Below, one piece after another: positions 1-7,251 of a stretch of DNA of 10,299 nt. Position numbers and translations under genes: made by a program. Origin of the DNA: Rhodospirillales bacterium. Its GTDB lineage: Bacteria; Pseudomonadota; Alphaproteobacteria; Acetobacterales; Acetobacteraceae. Under the pieces are notes generated by a model. The model was given only the letters and a program-made list of their open reading frames with translations, was not told the origin of the DNA and did no database searches. The first letter of the stretch is position 1; every line of letters starts with the position of its first letter. The stretch covers positions 1-10,299 of the forward strand of contig JAGWIL010000041.1 of assembly GCA_028866335.1 (NCBI GenBank), given 5' to 3'.

Positions 1-87
1 GCCAGAGAACAATCCGGTTGCCCGCAAATCCAGAAGGATTTTGCCAGCGCCTTCGGCGATGAGTTTCGCCAGCTCCAAATCGGTCAT
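1..87 (-). CDS. cysQ: CysQ-like 3'(2'),5'-bisphosphate nucleotidase, N-terminal fragment (cut by window edge)
   Basis: Only the first 29 codons are inside the window. The fragment starts [20 protein letters not shown] and continues LRATGLFSG to the edge. The pattern of a Leu/Ala-rich first helix ending in a Gly-(Lys/Arg)-Leu-Leu-Leu-x-x-Arg stretch resembles the N-terminus of the actinobacterial/alphaproteobacterial CysQ type of the inositol monophosphatase superfamily. No metal-binding motif is visible yet. The ATG overlaps the cysNC stop by 4 bases (ATGA), and a GGAAAGG ribosome binding site lies 8 bases upstream (96-102), so the start is well supported. CysQ removes the 3'-phosphate from PAP (or PAPS), the by-product of PAPS reduction, which fits its place after the APS kinase gene. 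The assignment rests on a short fragment plus context. Another phosphatase-family member is possible. Confidence 0.6.
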   Translation of the reverse strand, partial: MTDLELAKLIAEGAGKILLDLRATGLFSG

Positions 88-1994
88 GGAATCAACCTTT
101 CCACAATCAAATCCGCCGCCTGTTCAGGCGTCAGCTTCGCGGTGTTGATATGAATCTCCGCATCGTGCGGTGGCTCATAGGGGCTGTCTATGCCGGTGAA
201 GTTTTTTAACTCACCCGCGCGGGCCTTTTTATAGAGCCCCTTCACGTCGCGCCGCTCGGCATCTTCCAAGGTGGTGTCTATGAAGATTTCGATGAACTCG
301 CCCGGCGCCATCATCTTGCGCACCATCTCGCGCTCAGACCGGAACGGCGAGATGAAGGCGGTGATGACAACCAAGCCCGCATCGGTCATCAGCTTCGCCA
401 CCTCACCCACGCGGCGGATATTCTCGATCCGGTCCGCATCGGTAAAGCCGAGATCCTTGTTCAGCCCATGGCGGACATTATCGCCATCCAGCAGGAAGGT
501 ATGGCGGTTCATCCGCACCAGCTTCTTCTCAACCAGATTGGCGATGGTGGATTTGCCAGCACCGGAAAGCCCCGTGAACCACAGCACGGCGGGCTTCTGG
601 TTCTTCAAACCCGCATGAACCTCGCGCGACACATCCAGCGCCTGCCAGTGCACATTTTGCGAGCGGCGCAGCGAGAAGCTGAGCATCCCGGCCCCTACGG
701 TGGCATTGGTCATCTTGTCGATGATGATGAACCCGCCCAGCGCGTGGCTCTTTTCATACGGCTCGAAGGGAATCGGCCGATCCGTCGTGATGTTGGCAAC
801 GCCGATGGCATTCAACTCCAGCGTCTTCGCCGCCGCATGTTCGAGCGTGTTGACGTTGATCTGATATTTCGGCGCATGGATGGAAGCAGAAACCGTTTGC
901 GTGCCGAGCTTGATCCAATACGCGCGGCCAGGGGTCATTGCCTCATCGGCCATCCAGACGATGGTGGCCTCGAACTGGTCCGCCACCTGCACCGGCGCAT
1001 CCGCCGGGGTGATGACATCGCCGCGCGAGCAGTCGATTTCATCAGCGAAGCACAAAGTGACGGATTGCCCGGCCACGGCTTGGTGCAGGTCTCCATCCAA
1101 CGAGACGATACGCGTGACCTTGGAGGTTTTGCCCGAGGGTAGCACCCGGATTTCATCGCCCTGCTTCACCACGCCGCTGGAAATTTGCCCGGCAAAACCA
1201 CGAAAGTCGAGATTCGGGCGGTTCACCCATTGCACCGGCAGACGCAACGGCTTGGCCTGGTCAGCGGTTACATCAAGCTCCACATTTTCCAGAAATTCAA
1301 CCAAAGGTACGCCATCATACCATGGCGTGTTCGGCGAATGTGAAGTGATGTTGTCGCCCGCATAGCCAGAGATCGGCATGGGGGTAAAATGCTCGATGCC
1401 AATGCTGGCCGCGAACTGGCGGTACTCCGCCACGATGGCGTCGTATTTATCCTGGTCGTAGCCGATCAGATCCATTTTGTTCACCGCCAGCACGATGTGG
1501 CGAATGCCGATGAGATAAGCGAGATAGGAATGCCGGCGCGTCTGCGTGAGCACGCCTTTGCGCGCATCGATGAGAATCACCGCGAGGTCTGCCGTAGAAG
1601 CGCCGGTGACCATGTTGCGCGTATATTGCTCATGGCCAGGTGTGTCCGCCACGATGAATTTGCGGCGCTCAGTGGCGAAGAAACGATACGCCACGTCGAT
1701 GGTGATACCCTGCTCGCGCTCGGCGGCGAGGCCATCCACCAGCAGCGCGAAATCGATATTCTGCCCCTGCGTACCGACTTTTTTGGAATCGGCTTCCAGT
1801 GCGGCAAGCTGATCCTCGAAGATCATCTTGGAATCATAAAGCAGCCGCCCGATGAGGGTGGACTTACCGTCATCCACCGAGCCGCAGGTGATGAAGCGCA
1901 GTAGCGATTTATGCTGGTGTTTGAGCAGATAGGCGTCGATATCCTGCGCAATCAGCGCATCGGCCTTGTAGGAGCTTTCCTGGGTGTCGCTCAT
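84..1994 (-). CDS. cysNC: Bifunctional sulfate adenylyltransferase subunit 1 / adenylylsulfate kinase (CysNC)
   Basis: A 636-residue fusion of two cytoplasmic sulfate-activation enzymes. The N-terminal half is the CysN GTPase, an EF-Tu relative that couples GTP hydrolysis to APS synthesis by CysD. Its motifs are G1 GSVDDGKST at residues 38-46, G3 DTPGH at 117-121 and G4 NKMD at 172-175, followed by beta-barrel domains to about residue 445. The C-terminal half (about 455-636) is APS kinase, which phosphorylates APS to PAPS. It has the P-loop GLSGAGKS at 475-482, the DGDNVRHG substrate segment at 503-510 and SPFR at 549-552. The length is normal for CysNC. The frame stays open upstream, but the start at 1994 is chosen because AGGAGGG lies 9 bases before it and the ATG overlaps the cysD stop by one base (TGATG). 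Key residues of both halves are present, so both activities are expected. Confidence 0.96.
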   Translation of the reverse strand: MSDTQESSYKADALIAQDIDAYLLKHQHKSLLRFITCGSVDDGKSTLIGRLLYDSKMIFEDQLAALEADSKKVGTQGQNIDFALLVDGLAAEREQGITIDVAYRFFATERRKFIVADTPGHEQYTRNMVTGASTADLAVILIDARKGVLTQTRRHSYLAYLIGIRHIVLAVNKMDLIGYDQDKYDAIVAEYRQFAASIGIEHFTPMPISGYAGDNITSHSPNTPWYDGVPLVEFLENVELDVTADQAKPLRLPVQWVNRPNLDFRGFAGQISSGVVKQGDEIRVLPSGKTSKVTRIVSLDGDLHQAVAGQSVTLCFADEIDCSRGDVITPADAPVQVADQFEATIVWMADEAMTPGRAYWIKLGTQTVSASIHAPKYQINVNTLEHAAAKTLELNAIGVANITTDRPIPFEPYEKSHALGGFIIIDKMTNATVGAGMLSFSLRRSQNVHWQALDVSREVHAGLKNQKPAVLWFTGLSGAGKSTIANLVEKKLVRMNRHTFLLDGDNVRHGLNKDLGFTDADRIENIRRVGEVAKLMTDAGLVVITAFISPFRSEREMVRKMMAPGEFIEIFIDTTLEDAERRDVKGLYKKARAGELKNFTGIDSPYEPPHDAEIHINTAKLTPEQAADLIVERLIP

Positions 1995-2914
1995 CAGAAA
2001 TATCCCTCCTGCTTCTTCTTTTCCATGCTGGCACCGCCAGCATCTTTGTCGATCACCCGGCCCTGGCGCTCGGAGGTGGTGGTAAGCAAGGTTTCCTGGA
2101 TCACCTCGGTGATGGAATGCGCATTGCTCTCCACCGCACCCGAGAGCGGATAGCAACCCAGCGTGCGGAAGCGCACAGATTTTTGCACCGGAACCTCACC
2201 GGGGTTGAAGCGGAAACGCTCGTCATCCACCATGATCAGCAGCCCGTCCCGCTCCACCACCGGCCGCTCCGCCGCGAAATACAAAGGCACGATGGGGATG
2301 TTCTCAAGATGGATGTATTGCCAGATATCCAGCTCGGTCCAGTTGGAAATAGGGAATACGCGAATGCTCTCGCCTTTGTTTTTGCGGGCATTGTAAAGGT
2401 TCCACAGCTCCGGGCGCTGGCTTTTCGGGTCCCAGCGATGGTTGGCGGAACGGAAGGAGAAGATGCGCTCTTTCGCGCGACTTTTCTCCTCATCGCGCCG
2501 CGCGCCGCCAAAAGCCGCGTCGAATCCGTATTTGTCCAGCGCCTGCTTCAGCCCTTCGGTCTTCCACATATCAGTATGCAGCGGGCCGTGGTCGAACGGG
2601 TTGATGTTCTTTTCCTTGGCCTCGGGGTTTTGATAAACCAGCAGCTCCATGCCGCTTTCGCGCGCCATACGGTCGCGCAGCTCATACATGGCTTTGAACT
2701 TCCAGGTTGTGTCCACATGCAGCAGCGGAAAGGGCGGTGGGGCGGGGTAGAACGCCTTGCGCGCCAGATGCAGCATCACCGCTGAATCTTTACCTACGGA
2801 ATAGAGCATCACCGGCTTCTCGGTTTCCGCCACCACTTCTCGCATGATGTGGATGGATTCAGCCTCCAGACGCTGCAAATGCGTCAAGCTTATCTTCGCG
2901 TCCACGGCTTGCAT
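1994..2914 (-). CDS. cysD: Sulfate adenylyltransferase subunit 2 (CysD)
   Basis: A 306-residue protein, close to the usual CysD length. It is the catalytic subunit of ATP sulfurylase, which with CysN forms APS from ATP and sulfate in the cytoplasm at the start of assimilatory sulfate reduction. The PP-loop SVGKDS is at residues 39-44, [10 protein letters not shown] at 64-73 and GGARRDEE at 136-143, all typical of the family. The start at 2914 is chosen because GGAG lies 9 bases upstream and the N-terminus then reads into the conserved [14 protein letters not shown] segment. In-frame ATGs at 2929 and 3055 would add residues not expected in CysD, and the ATG at 2929 has no ribosome binding site. 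It is first in the operon and its stop overlaps the cysNC start by one base, fitting the CysD-CysN complex. Regulation probably comes from the upstream region holding the palindrome at 3060-3089. Confidence 0.96.
   Translation of the reverse strand: MQAVDAKISLTHLQRLEAESIHIMREVVAETEKPVMLYSVGKDSAVMLHLARKAFYPAPPPFPLLHVDTTWKFKAMYELRDRMARESGMELLVYQNPEAKEKNINPFDHGPLHTDMWKTEGLKQALDKYGFDAAFGGARRDEEKSRAKERIFSFRSANHRWDPKSQRPELWNLYNARKNKGESIRVFPISNWTELDIWQYIHLENIPIVPLYFAAERPVVERDGLLIMVDDERFRFNPGEVPVQKSVRFRTLGCYPLSGAVESNAHSITEVIQETLLTTTSERQGRVIDKDAGGASMEKKKQEGYF
2004..2010 (-). promoter_or_regulatory. Ribosome binding site of cysNC that fixes its start
   Basis: The minus strand reads AGGAGGG here, an almost perfect anti-16S match, 9 bases before the ATG at 1994. 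It lies inside the last codons of cysD. It decides the cysNC start: the same frame is open for 54 further codons upstream inside cysD, and those codons do not resemble CysN. Confidence 0.85.
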
Positions 2915-2921
2915 CCAACCT

Positions 2922-2927
2922 GTCTCC
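2922..2927 (-). promoter_or_regulatory. Ribosome binding site that decides the cysD start
   Basis: The minus strand reads GGAGAC, with the GGAG core 9 bases before the ATG at 2914. The next upstream in-frame ATG (2929) is preceded by CAGTTTGAG, with no usable purine core at the right distance. The site therefore favours the 306-residue form of CysD. Confidence 0.6.
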
Positions 2928-3059
2928 ATCTCAAACTGCGCATGTACTTGGCACGCGCGATAGCCGCATACAAATGCGAAAATCCTCATGTAAATCCGGC
3001 TGCTGTGGGACAAAATTTTTACCCCTGGAGCTGGCGGCGGGGCATAATCACCCATATCC

Positions 3060-3089
3060 TATAAAACCTATCGGATAATAGATTTTATA
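3060..3089. promoter_or_regulatory. Imperfect palindrome, candidate operator for cysD and/or the SDR gene
   Basis: The arms are TATAAAACCTAT (3060-3071) and ATAGATTTTATA (3078-3089). They pair at 11 of 12 positions around a 6-base CGGATA spacer. The inverted repeat is AT-rich inside a GC-rich genome and covers the best -10-like hexamer for cysD (TATTAT, minus strand, 3075-3080), the position expected of a repressor site. Sulfur-assimilation genes are commonly controlled by LysR-type (CysB/Cbl) or Rrf2-type (CymR-like) regulators. Which family would bind here cannot be told from the sequence, and no regulator gene lies in the window. The same bases could instead fold as an RNA hairpin if transcription starts upstream of them. 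There is no adjacent U-tract that would make it a good terminator. Confidence 0.4.
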
Positions 3090-3166
3090 AACCCCATCGA
3101 TCGAAGCGCCGGGCTTGGGTTTTAGGGCGGTCTCGTCTATCCCCAACACATGCAGGAGAGAACAAT

Positions 3167-3937
3167 ATGAAGGGCGCCCTTGTTACCGGCGGCGGCAGGC
3201 GGTTGGGCGCGGTTATTGCCCGGCATCTGGGTGCTAAGGGCTGGCATGTATTCGTGCATCACCATGGCTCCTCCGATGGCGCGCGCCAGGTGGTGGCGGA
3301 GATTATCGCCGCTGGCGGAAAGGCAACGCCCGTGCAGGCCGACCTTGGCGATGCCAAGGCAGTGGCACGGCTGCATGAGGAATGCGAGGCCATATGCCCG
3401 TTGGAGCTGTTGGTTAACAACGCCTCAAGCTTTGCGTACGACACGGCCGAGAGCGTCACCGCCGAAGCGTTGGAAGCGCAGATGCGGGTGAATTTATTCG
3501 CCCCCGTGCTGCTGACGCAGAAATTGCACGCAGCCCTTGCCGCGCGCGGCGCGCAGGGGCTGGCAATTAGCATTGTGGACAACAAGGTATTCGGGCTGAA
3601 CCCGGATTATTTCTCCTACACCCTCACCAAAGTGGCATTGCAGGGCATGGTGCAGATGCAGGCGATGGCTTTGGCACCCACCCTGCGCGTGGCGGGAATC
3701 GCCCCCGGCATCACCCTCATCAGCGGGTTGCAAACAGAGGAGGCGTTCGAGCGCAGCCGCCGCAACAACCCCATGGGCATGGGCTGCACGCCGGAACAGA
3801 TTTTGAATGCGGTGGATTTTATTCTGGCGAGCCCGGCCTATCATGGGCAGACCATGGTGATCGATGGCGGGCAAGTGTTGCAGCGCCGCCCGCGCGATGT
3901 GGTGTTCCTGGAAAAGCCCGCAGCACCGCCGGGGTAG
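3167..3937 (+). CDS. SDR-family oxidoreductase, pteridine reductase (PTR1/FolM)-like
   Basis: A 256-residue cytoplasmic short-chain dehydrogenase with a Rossmann fold. The nucleotide-binding motif is TGGGRRLG at residues 7-14. The TGxxxRxG form with Arg is typical of NADPH-dependent pteridine reductases (PTR1, FolM) rather than general SDRs. NNASSF at 84-89 also matches PTR1. The catalytic set is Asp138 - Tyr151 - Lys155 (VDN, then YTLTK): Asp replaces the usual SDR Ser, again as in PTR1, where Asp-Tyr-Lys is the active site. The likely reaction is reduction of dihydrobiopterin, dihydromonapterin or dihydrofolate-type substrates, but the exact pterin is unknown. The ATG has AGGAGAG (3154-3160) 6 bases upstream. 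The gene is divergent from cysD and first in its rightward group. No folate gene is visible nearby. The C-terminal tail after the VIDGGQ segment (231-236) extends about 20 residues. Confidence 0.82.
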   Translation: MKGALVTGGGRRLGAVIARHLGAKGWHVFVHHHGSSDGARQVVAEIIAAGGKATPVQADLGDAKAVARLHEECEAICPLELLVNNASSFAYDTAESVTAEALEAQMRVNLFAPVLLTQKLHAALAARGAQGLAISIVDNKVFGLNPDYFSYTLTKVALQGMVQMQAMALAPTLRVAGIAPGITLISGLQTEEAFERSRRNNPMGMGCTPEQILNAVDFILASPAYHGQTMVIDGGQVLQRRPRDVVFLEKPAAPPG

Positions 3938-3983
3938 GCCAGCGTTGCGGGCGCGGTGTTTCACGGCTAATCAGGCCGGGTCA

Positions 3984-5261
3984 GTGTCTCAAGGGTTATT
4001 CAGCTTGCAGAACCGCCTTTATCGCCTCAGCGCCCTCGCCTCAGTTATTTTGTTAACCGGTTGCGGAACCGCCAATACCATTGGCAACCAGCTTTTCGGG
4101 CTGAACAGTGGCGGCGGGGGCAGCTCTGGTGCCATGTCCTCCGTGTTTGGCTACGCGGTGGCGGATGAGCCGCAGGCCGCCCTTATCGGGCGGGATGTTC
4201 TGAACAATGGCGGCAACGCGGTGGATGCGGCGGCGGCGGAAGGTTTTGCCCAGGCTGTTACACTGCCCTCACGCGGGGGTTTGGGCGGCGGCGGAGCCTG
4301 CCTGATTAAGATGCCCGATGCCAACGGCAAGATGCAGCAGCCGGTTATGCTGAGCTTCCCCGCGGGGGCACCGGCAGGAAATGCCGGGGACCGCCCGGCG
4401 GCGGTGCCATTGCTGGCGCGCGGGTTACTGGCCATGCAGGCGCGTTACGGCCAGTTGCCGCAATCAGCGGTGATAGTGCCCGCTGAGCGCCTTGCCGGTG
4501 GAGCACAGGTATCTCAGGCGCTGGAAGCTGATCTCGGCGTGGTGGGCAATGCTCTGCTGGCGGACCCGCAAGCCGCCGCCATTTTTGCACCCGGCGGGCA
4601 AATGCTGGCGGAAGGCGCAACATTCCAGCAACCTGACCTTGCCACCACGCTGGAAAACCTGCGCGTGAACGGGGTGAACGGGCTTTATGCCGGGGCCAAT
4701 GCCGCGCAATTCAGCAGTGCCGCCGATACGGCGGGCGGCGGGCTAACCGCGCAAGACCTGCTGAACGCCATACCGCAATACGGCACGCCTGACACCACCA
4801 GCCAGAACGGCTACGCTGTGGCGAGCCTGCCTGAAACCGCTGGCCAAAGCGCGGCGCTGCCCGCTTCCGCCAGCTTCATGGCGCTGGACAACAAGGGCGG
4901 CGCGGTGATCTGCGTCACCTCGATGAACAATCTGTTCGGCACTGGGCGCGTGGCCCCTGGCACTGGCGTGCTGCTGGCGGCCTCCCCGCGCACCAGCCCC
5001 ACGCCGGACCTCGCCGCTGCCATGGCCTATACCACGGGAGGCTACGCTTTCCGCGCTGCTGCGTCCGGCACCGGCCAGAATGAAGCTGCCGACGCGGCCC
5101 GAATCGGCCTTGCCAATGCGCTTACCGGGCAGAACCAGCCGGTTCCGGAACCAGGCCGGGCGAATGTTATCTCCTGCCCCGGCACTGTGCCGGGCGGCGA
5201 GGCAAGCTGCCGCGCCAGCGCCGCACCGGGCGGTAATGGCCTTGCCATCGGCGGGCGGTAA
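3984..5261 (+). CDS. Gamma-glutamyltransferase-like lipoprotein with degenerate active site
   Basis: A 425-residue protein from the GTG at 3984. An alternative TTG start at 4005, with AAGGG 9 bases upstream, would be 418 residues. It has a lipoprotein signal: a basic, hydrophobic N-terminus ending in the lipobox LTGC (Cys27), then a Gly/Ser-rich linker, so it should be membrane-anchored and face the periplasm. Family signatures are NGGNAVDAA (75-83), GGLGGGG (98-104), MQARYGQLP (151-159) and NNLFGTGRVAPGTG (315-328), all characteristic of gamma-glutamyltransferases. GGTs cleave themselves before a catalytic Thr and then move gamma-glutamyl groups. Here Ser295 sits where E. coli Thr391 aligns. 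Asn315 (Asn411) is kept. The large-subunit Arg of FREMAP is replaced (FPAGAPAG), and the NNQMDD and SSMSP segments are missing. The protein is much shorter than a typical GGT (about 550-580). It may be a pseudoenzyme or have changed specificity. Two Cys near the C-terminus (398, 409) could form a disulfide. It starts 46 bases after the SDR gene and ends 9 bases before the aminotransferase. Confidence 0.75.
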   Translation: MSQGLFSLQNRLYRLSALASVILLTGCGTANTIGNQLFGLNSGGGGSSGAMSSVFGYAVADEPQAALIGRDVLNNGGNAVDAAAAEGFAQAVTLPSRGGLGGGGACLIKMPDANGKMQQPVMLSFPAGAPAGNAGDRPAAVPLLARGLLAMQARYGQLPQSAVIVPAERLAGGAQVSQALEADLGVVGNALLADPQAAAIFAPGGQMLAEGATFQQPDLATTLENLRVNGVNGLYAGANAAQFSSAADTAGGGLTAQDLLNAIPQYGTPDTTSQNGYAVASLPETAGQSAALPASASFMALDNKGGAVICVTSMNNLFGTGRVAPGTGVLLAASPRTSPTPDLAAAMAYTTGGYAFRAAASGTGQNEAADAARIGLANALTGQNQPVPEPGRANVISCPGTVPGGEASCRASAAPGGNGLAIGGR

Positions 5262-5270
5262 AACCACGCC

Positions 5271-6425
5271 ATGAAACTCGGCGCCGGGCGAGTGGTGCCG
5301 CCGTTCCGGGTGATGGATGTGGCCCGGGCGGCAAATGAGCGGGCCGCCAGCCTGCCCCCCGGCGCGCCGAAAATATTGCGCATGGAGGTGGGCCAGCCCG
5401 GCACCGGCCTGCCGAGCGGCGCGAAACTTGCCGTGCAGGCGGCGCTGCAAAGCGGGGACGCGCTGGGCTATACTGAGGCGCTGGGCCGCCCTTCGCTCCG
5501 CGCGCGCATCGCCCGGCACATGCAGGACTGGTATGGCGTGGAGCTGCCCGCCACACGCATCGCCGTGACACTTGGGGCATCCGGCGCGTTTTCCCTGGCG
5601 TTTCTCGCGAGCTTCGACCAGGGCGACCAGGTGGCTCTGGCTGCACCCTATTACCCGCCTTATGTGAACACGCTCACTGCCCTTGGCATGCGCCCGGTGG
5701 TGCTGCCCTGCGGCCTTGAAACCGGGTTTCAGCCGACAATTGAAATGCTGGACGCCCTGCCGGAAAAACCCCAAGGGTTGATCCTCGCCAGCCCGGCCAA
5801 CCCCACAGGCTCCATGCTGGCCCCGGCCGAGCTGGAAGCGCTGTGCCGCTATTGCGACGATAACGGCATAAGGCTGATTTCCGACGAAATTTACCACGGC
5901 CTCACCTACGGCAAGCCCCAGGCTTCGGCGGCACAATTCTCGGCAAGCGCCATAGTGGTGAACTCCTTTTCCAAATACTTTTCCATGACCGGCTGGCGCG
6001 TGGGCTGGATGGTGCTGCCGGAGGATTTGGTGCGCGTGACCGAGCGGCTGGCGCAGAATATGTTTATTTGCCCGCCGCATATCGCGCAGATCGCGGCGGA
6101 AGCAGCGTTTGCCTGCGGGGAGGAGCTGGAGGCCAATCGCGCCACATACCAGGCAGCACGGAACATCCTCACGGCAGGGTTGGCGGCGGCAGGCTTTGCC
6201 AGCTTCGCGCCGCCAGATGGCGCTTTCTACATCTACGCGGATATTTCGGACCGTGAGGTGGATAGTGCTGCCTTCTGCGACCAGCTTCTTGCCAGCCATA
6301 ACATCGCCGCCACGCCGGGGCTGGATTTTGACGCGGCGCGCGGCGGAGATTTTGTGCGGTTTAGCTATTGCGCCCCCTTGGCCGATATTGAAGACGCAGT
6401 GGCGCGGCTTGCTGGGTTTAAGTAG
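5271..6425 (+). CDS. Pyridoxal-phosphate-dependent aminotransferase, class I/II
   Basis: A 384-residue fold-type I aminotransferase of the aspartate/aromatic aminotransferase superfamily, expected in the cytoplasm. The PLP-binding Lys is Lys235 in SFSKYFSMTGWRVGW. Other cofactor contacts visible are Asn177 (ASPANPTG), Asp205 and Tyr208 (SDEIYHG), and Arg363 (FVRFSY) should bind the substrate carboxylate. All key residues are present, so it should be active. The amino acid substrate cannot be told from sequence; alanine, aspartate or aromatic amino acids are all possible. It begins 9 bases after the lipoprotein stop with no strong ribosome binding site (GGGCGG at 5252-5257 is the only candidate), which suggests translational coupling to that gene. 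The start fits the family because the N-terminal RVVPPFRVMDVARAA segment is the usual opening helix. Co-transcription with a GGT-like gene hints at amino acid metabolism, but this is inference. Confidence 0.9.
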   Translation: MKLGAGRVVPPFRVMDVARAANERAASLPPGAPKILRMEVGQPGTGLPSGAKLAVQAALQSGDALGYTEALGRPSLRARIARHMQDWYGVELPATRIAVTLGASGAFSLAFLASFDQGDQVALAAPYYPPYVNTLTALGMRPVVLPCGLETGFQPTIEMLDALPEKPQGLILASPANPTGSMLAPAELEALCRYCDDNGIRLISDEIYHGLTYGKPQASAAQFSASAIVVNSFSKYFSMTGWRVGWMVLPEDLVRVTERLAQNMFICPPHIAQIAAEAAFACGEELEANRATYQAARNILTAGLAAAGFASFAPPDGAFYIYADISDREVDSAAFCDQLLASHNIAATPGLDFDAARGGDFVRFSYCAPLADIEDAVARLAGFK

Positions 6426-6429
6426 GGGC

Positions 6430-6458
6430 TTTTCAGGGCTGGAAACATGCCATATCAA
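6430..6458 (+). promoter_or_regulatory. Weak candidate promoter for etfBA
   Basis: TTTTCA (6430-6435) and TATCAA (6453-6458) are separated by 17 bases. Each matches 4 of 6 positions of the sigma-70 consensus, in the 74-base gap between the aminotransferase and etfB. The gap and the change of function suggest etfBA has its own promoter. A small CCCC/GGGG hairpin (6465-6479) follows, without a U-tract. The match is weak and may be chance. Confidence 0.25.
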
Positions 6459-6499
6459 GGTTCACCCCCTAAGCTGGGGAATTTCAGAGGTATGCTACG

Positions 6500-7249
6500 A
6501 TGAAATTGCTGGTCGCCGTGAAGCGAGTGGTCGACTATAACGTCAAGGTTCGCGTGAAACCGGATAATTCCGGTGTTGAGACCGCTGGCGTTAAAATGTC
6601 GATGAATCCGTTCGATGAAATCGCCGTTGAGGAAGCCGTGCGCCTGAAGGAAAAGGGCATTGCGAGCGAGATTATCGCCATCTCCATCGGCGTGACCCAG
6701 GCGCAGGAAACCCTCCGCACCGCTTTGGCCATGGGGGCCGACCGCGGCATTCTGGTGGAAACCGATGCGGCAGTGGAGCCGCTGGCGGTGGCAAAAATTC
6801 TGAAGGAAGTGGCGCTGAAAGAAGGCGTTGGCGCGGTCATTCTCGGCAAGCAGGCCATTGATGACGACATGAACGCCACCGGCCAGATGCTGGCGGCCTT
6901 GCTCGGCTGGCCGCAGGGTACTTTTGCCTCCAAGGTGGAAATTGCCGATGGCAGCGCCAGTGTTACTCGCGAAGTGGATGGCGGGCTGGAAACGGTGAAA
7001 CTGGCTCTGCCCGCTGTCATCACCGCTGATCTGCGTCTGAACGAGCCACGTTATGCCTCGCTGCCCAACATTATGAAGGCGCGCAAGAAAGAAATCGCAA
7101 CATTCAAACCCGCTGAGCTGAACGTGGATATCACGCCGCGTTTGACCGTTATGAGCGTTGCCGAGCCGCCGGTGCGTAAATCCGGCGTGAAGGTGGCGGA
7201 TGTGGCCGCCCTCGTGGACAAGCTACGCAACGAAGCAAAGGTGATCTGA
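6500..7249 (+). CDS. etfB: Electron transfer flavoprotein, beta subunit
   Basis: A 249-residue protein of normal EtfB length. With EtfA it forms the heterodimeric FAD/AMP electron carrier that takes electrons from acyl-CoA and related dehydrogenases and passes them to ETF-ubiquinone oxidoreductase at the inner membrane. It opens with [20 protein letters not shown], the usual EtfB start. The AMP-binding region GKQAIDDD is at 116-123, and the signature/recognition loop [17 protein letters not shown] at 181-197 is nearly identical to that of well-studied ETFs, the loop that docks to partner dehydrogenases. AGAGG (6486-6490) lies 9 bases before the ATG. etfA follows after 2 bases. This is the housekeeping (group I) type, not the FixAB or bifurcating type, judging by the recognition loop. 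The dehydrogenase partners and ETF-QO are not in the window. Confidence 0.96.
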   Translation: MKLLVAVKRVVDYNVKVRVKPDNSGVETAGVKMSMNPFDEIAVEEAVRLKEKGIASEIIAISIGVTQAQETLRTALAMGADRGILVETDAAVEPLAVAKILKEVALKEGVGAVILGKQAIDDDMNATGQMLAALLGWPQGTFASKVEIADGSASVTREVDGGLETVKLALPAVITADLRLNEPRYASLPNIMKARKKEIATFKPAELNVDITPRLTVMSVAEPPVRKSGVKVADVAALVDKLRNEAKVI

Positions 7250-7251
7250 CC

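Larger units (their letters stand above)
2915..3166. other. Divergent intergenic region between cysD and the SDR gene
   Basis: These 252 bases separate two divergently read genes and should hold both promoters. The central part (about 3050-3095) is clearly more AT-rich than the flanking genes. On the minus strand a TATTAT hexamer (3075-3080) could be a -10 box for cysD, with only a weak -35 (TCGATC) 18 bases before it. If so, the cysD leader is about 150 bases long. A small hairpin (CGCAT/ATGCG, 2965-2978) lies in this leader. On the plus strand, TTGGGT (3115-3120) and TATCCC (3138-3143) are 17 bases apart but match the consensus poorly. The cysD frame is open to 3055 on the minus strand, but nothing in it looks like a conserved protein. 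I recognise no known riboswitch. Confidence 0.6.

Noticed and set aside
468..1142. A 224-codon open frame on the plus strand opposite cysNC
   Set aside because: It is antisense to conserved CysNC domains, has no ribosome binding site of note and shows no protein family features.
1995..2156. A 54-codon N-terminal extension of CysNC from the ATG at 2156
   Set aside because: It lies inside cysD, its residues do not look like CysN, and AGGAGGG directly precedes the ATG at 1994.
2915..3055. A 47-codon N-terminal extension of CysD from the ATG at 3055
   Set aside because: The extra residues are not part of known CysD proteins, and a good ribosome binding site and normal length support the ATG at 2914.
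3864..3983. An ATG start at 3864 for the GGT-like lipoprotein
   Set aside because: It would overlap the SDR gene by 74 bases and place 66 residues before the lipobox Cys, too long for a lipoprotein signal. GTG at 3984 or TTG at 4005 gives a normal signal peptide.
4743..6458. A 571-codon open frame on the minus strand covering most of the aminotransferase and the end of the lipoprotein gene
   Set aside because: It is antisense to two well-supported genes, rich in Arg, Gly, Ala and His with no recognisable domain, and is explained by GC-rich third positions that deplete stop codons on the opposite strand.
6465..6479. CCCC/GGGG hairpin as a terminator after the aminotransferase gene
   Set aside because: Only 4 base pairs and no U-tract follow, so it is too weak to call.
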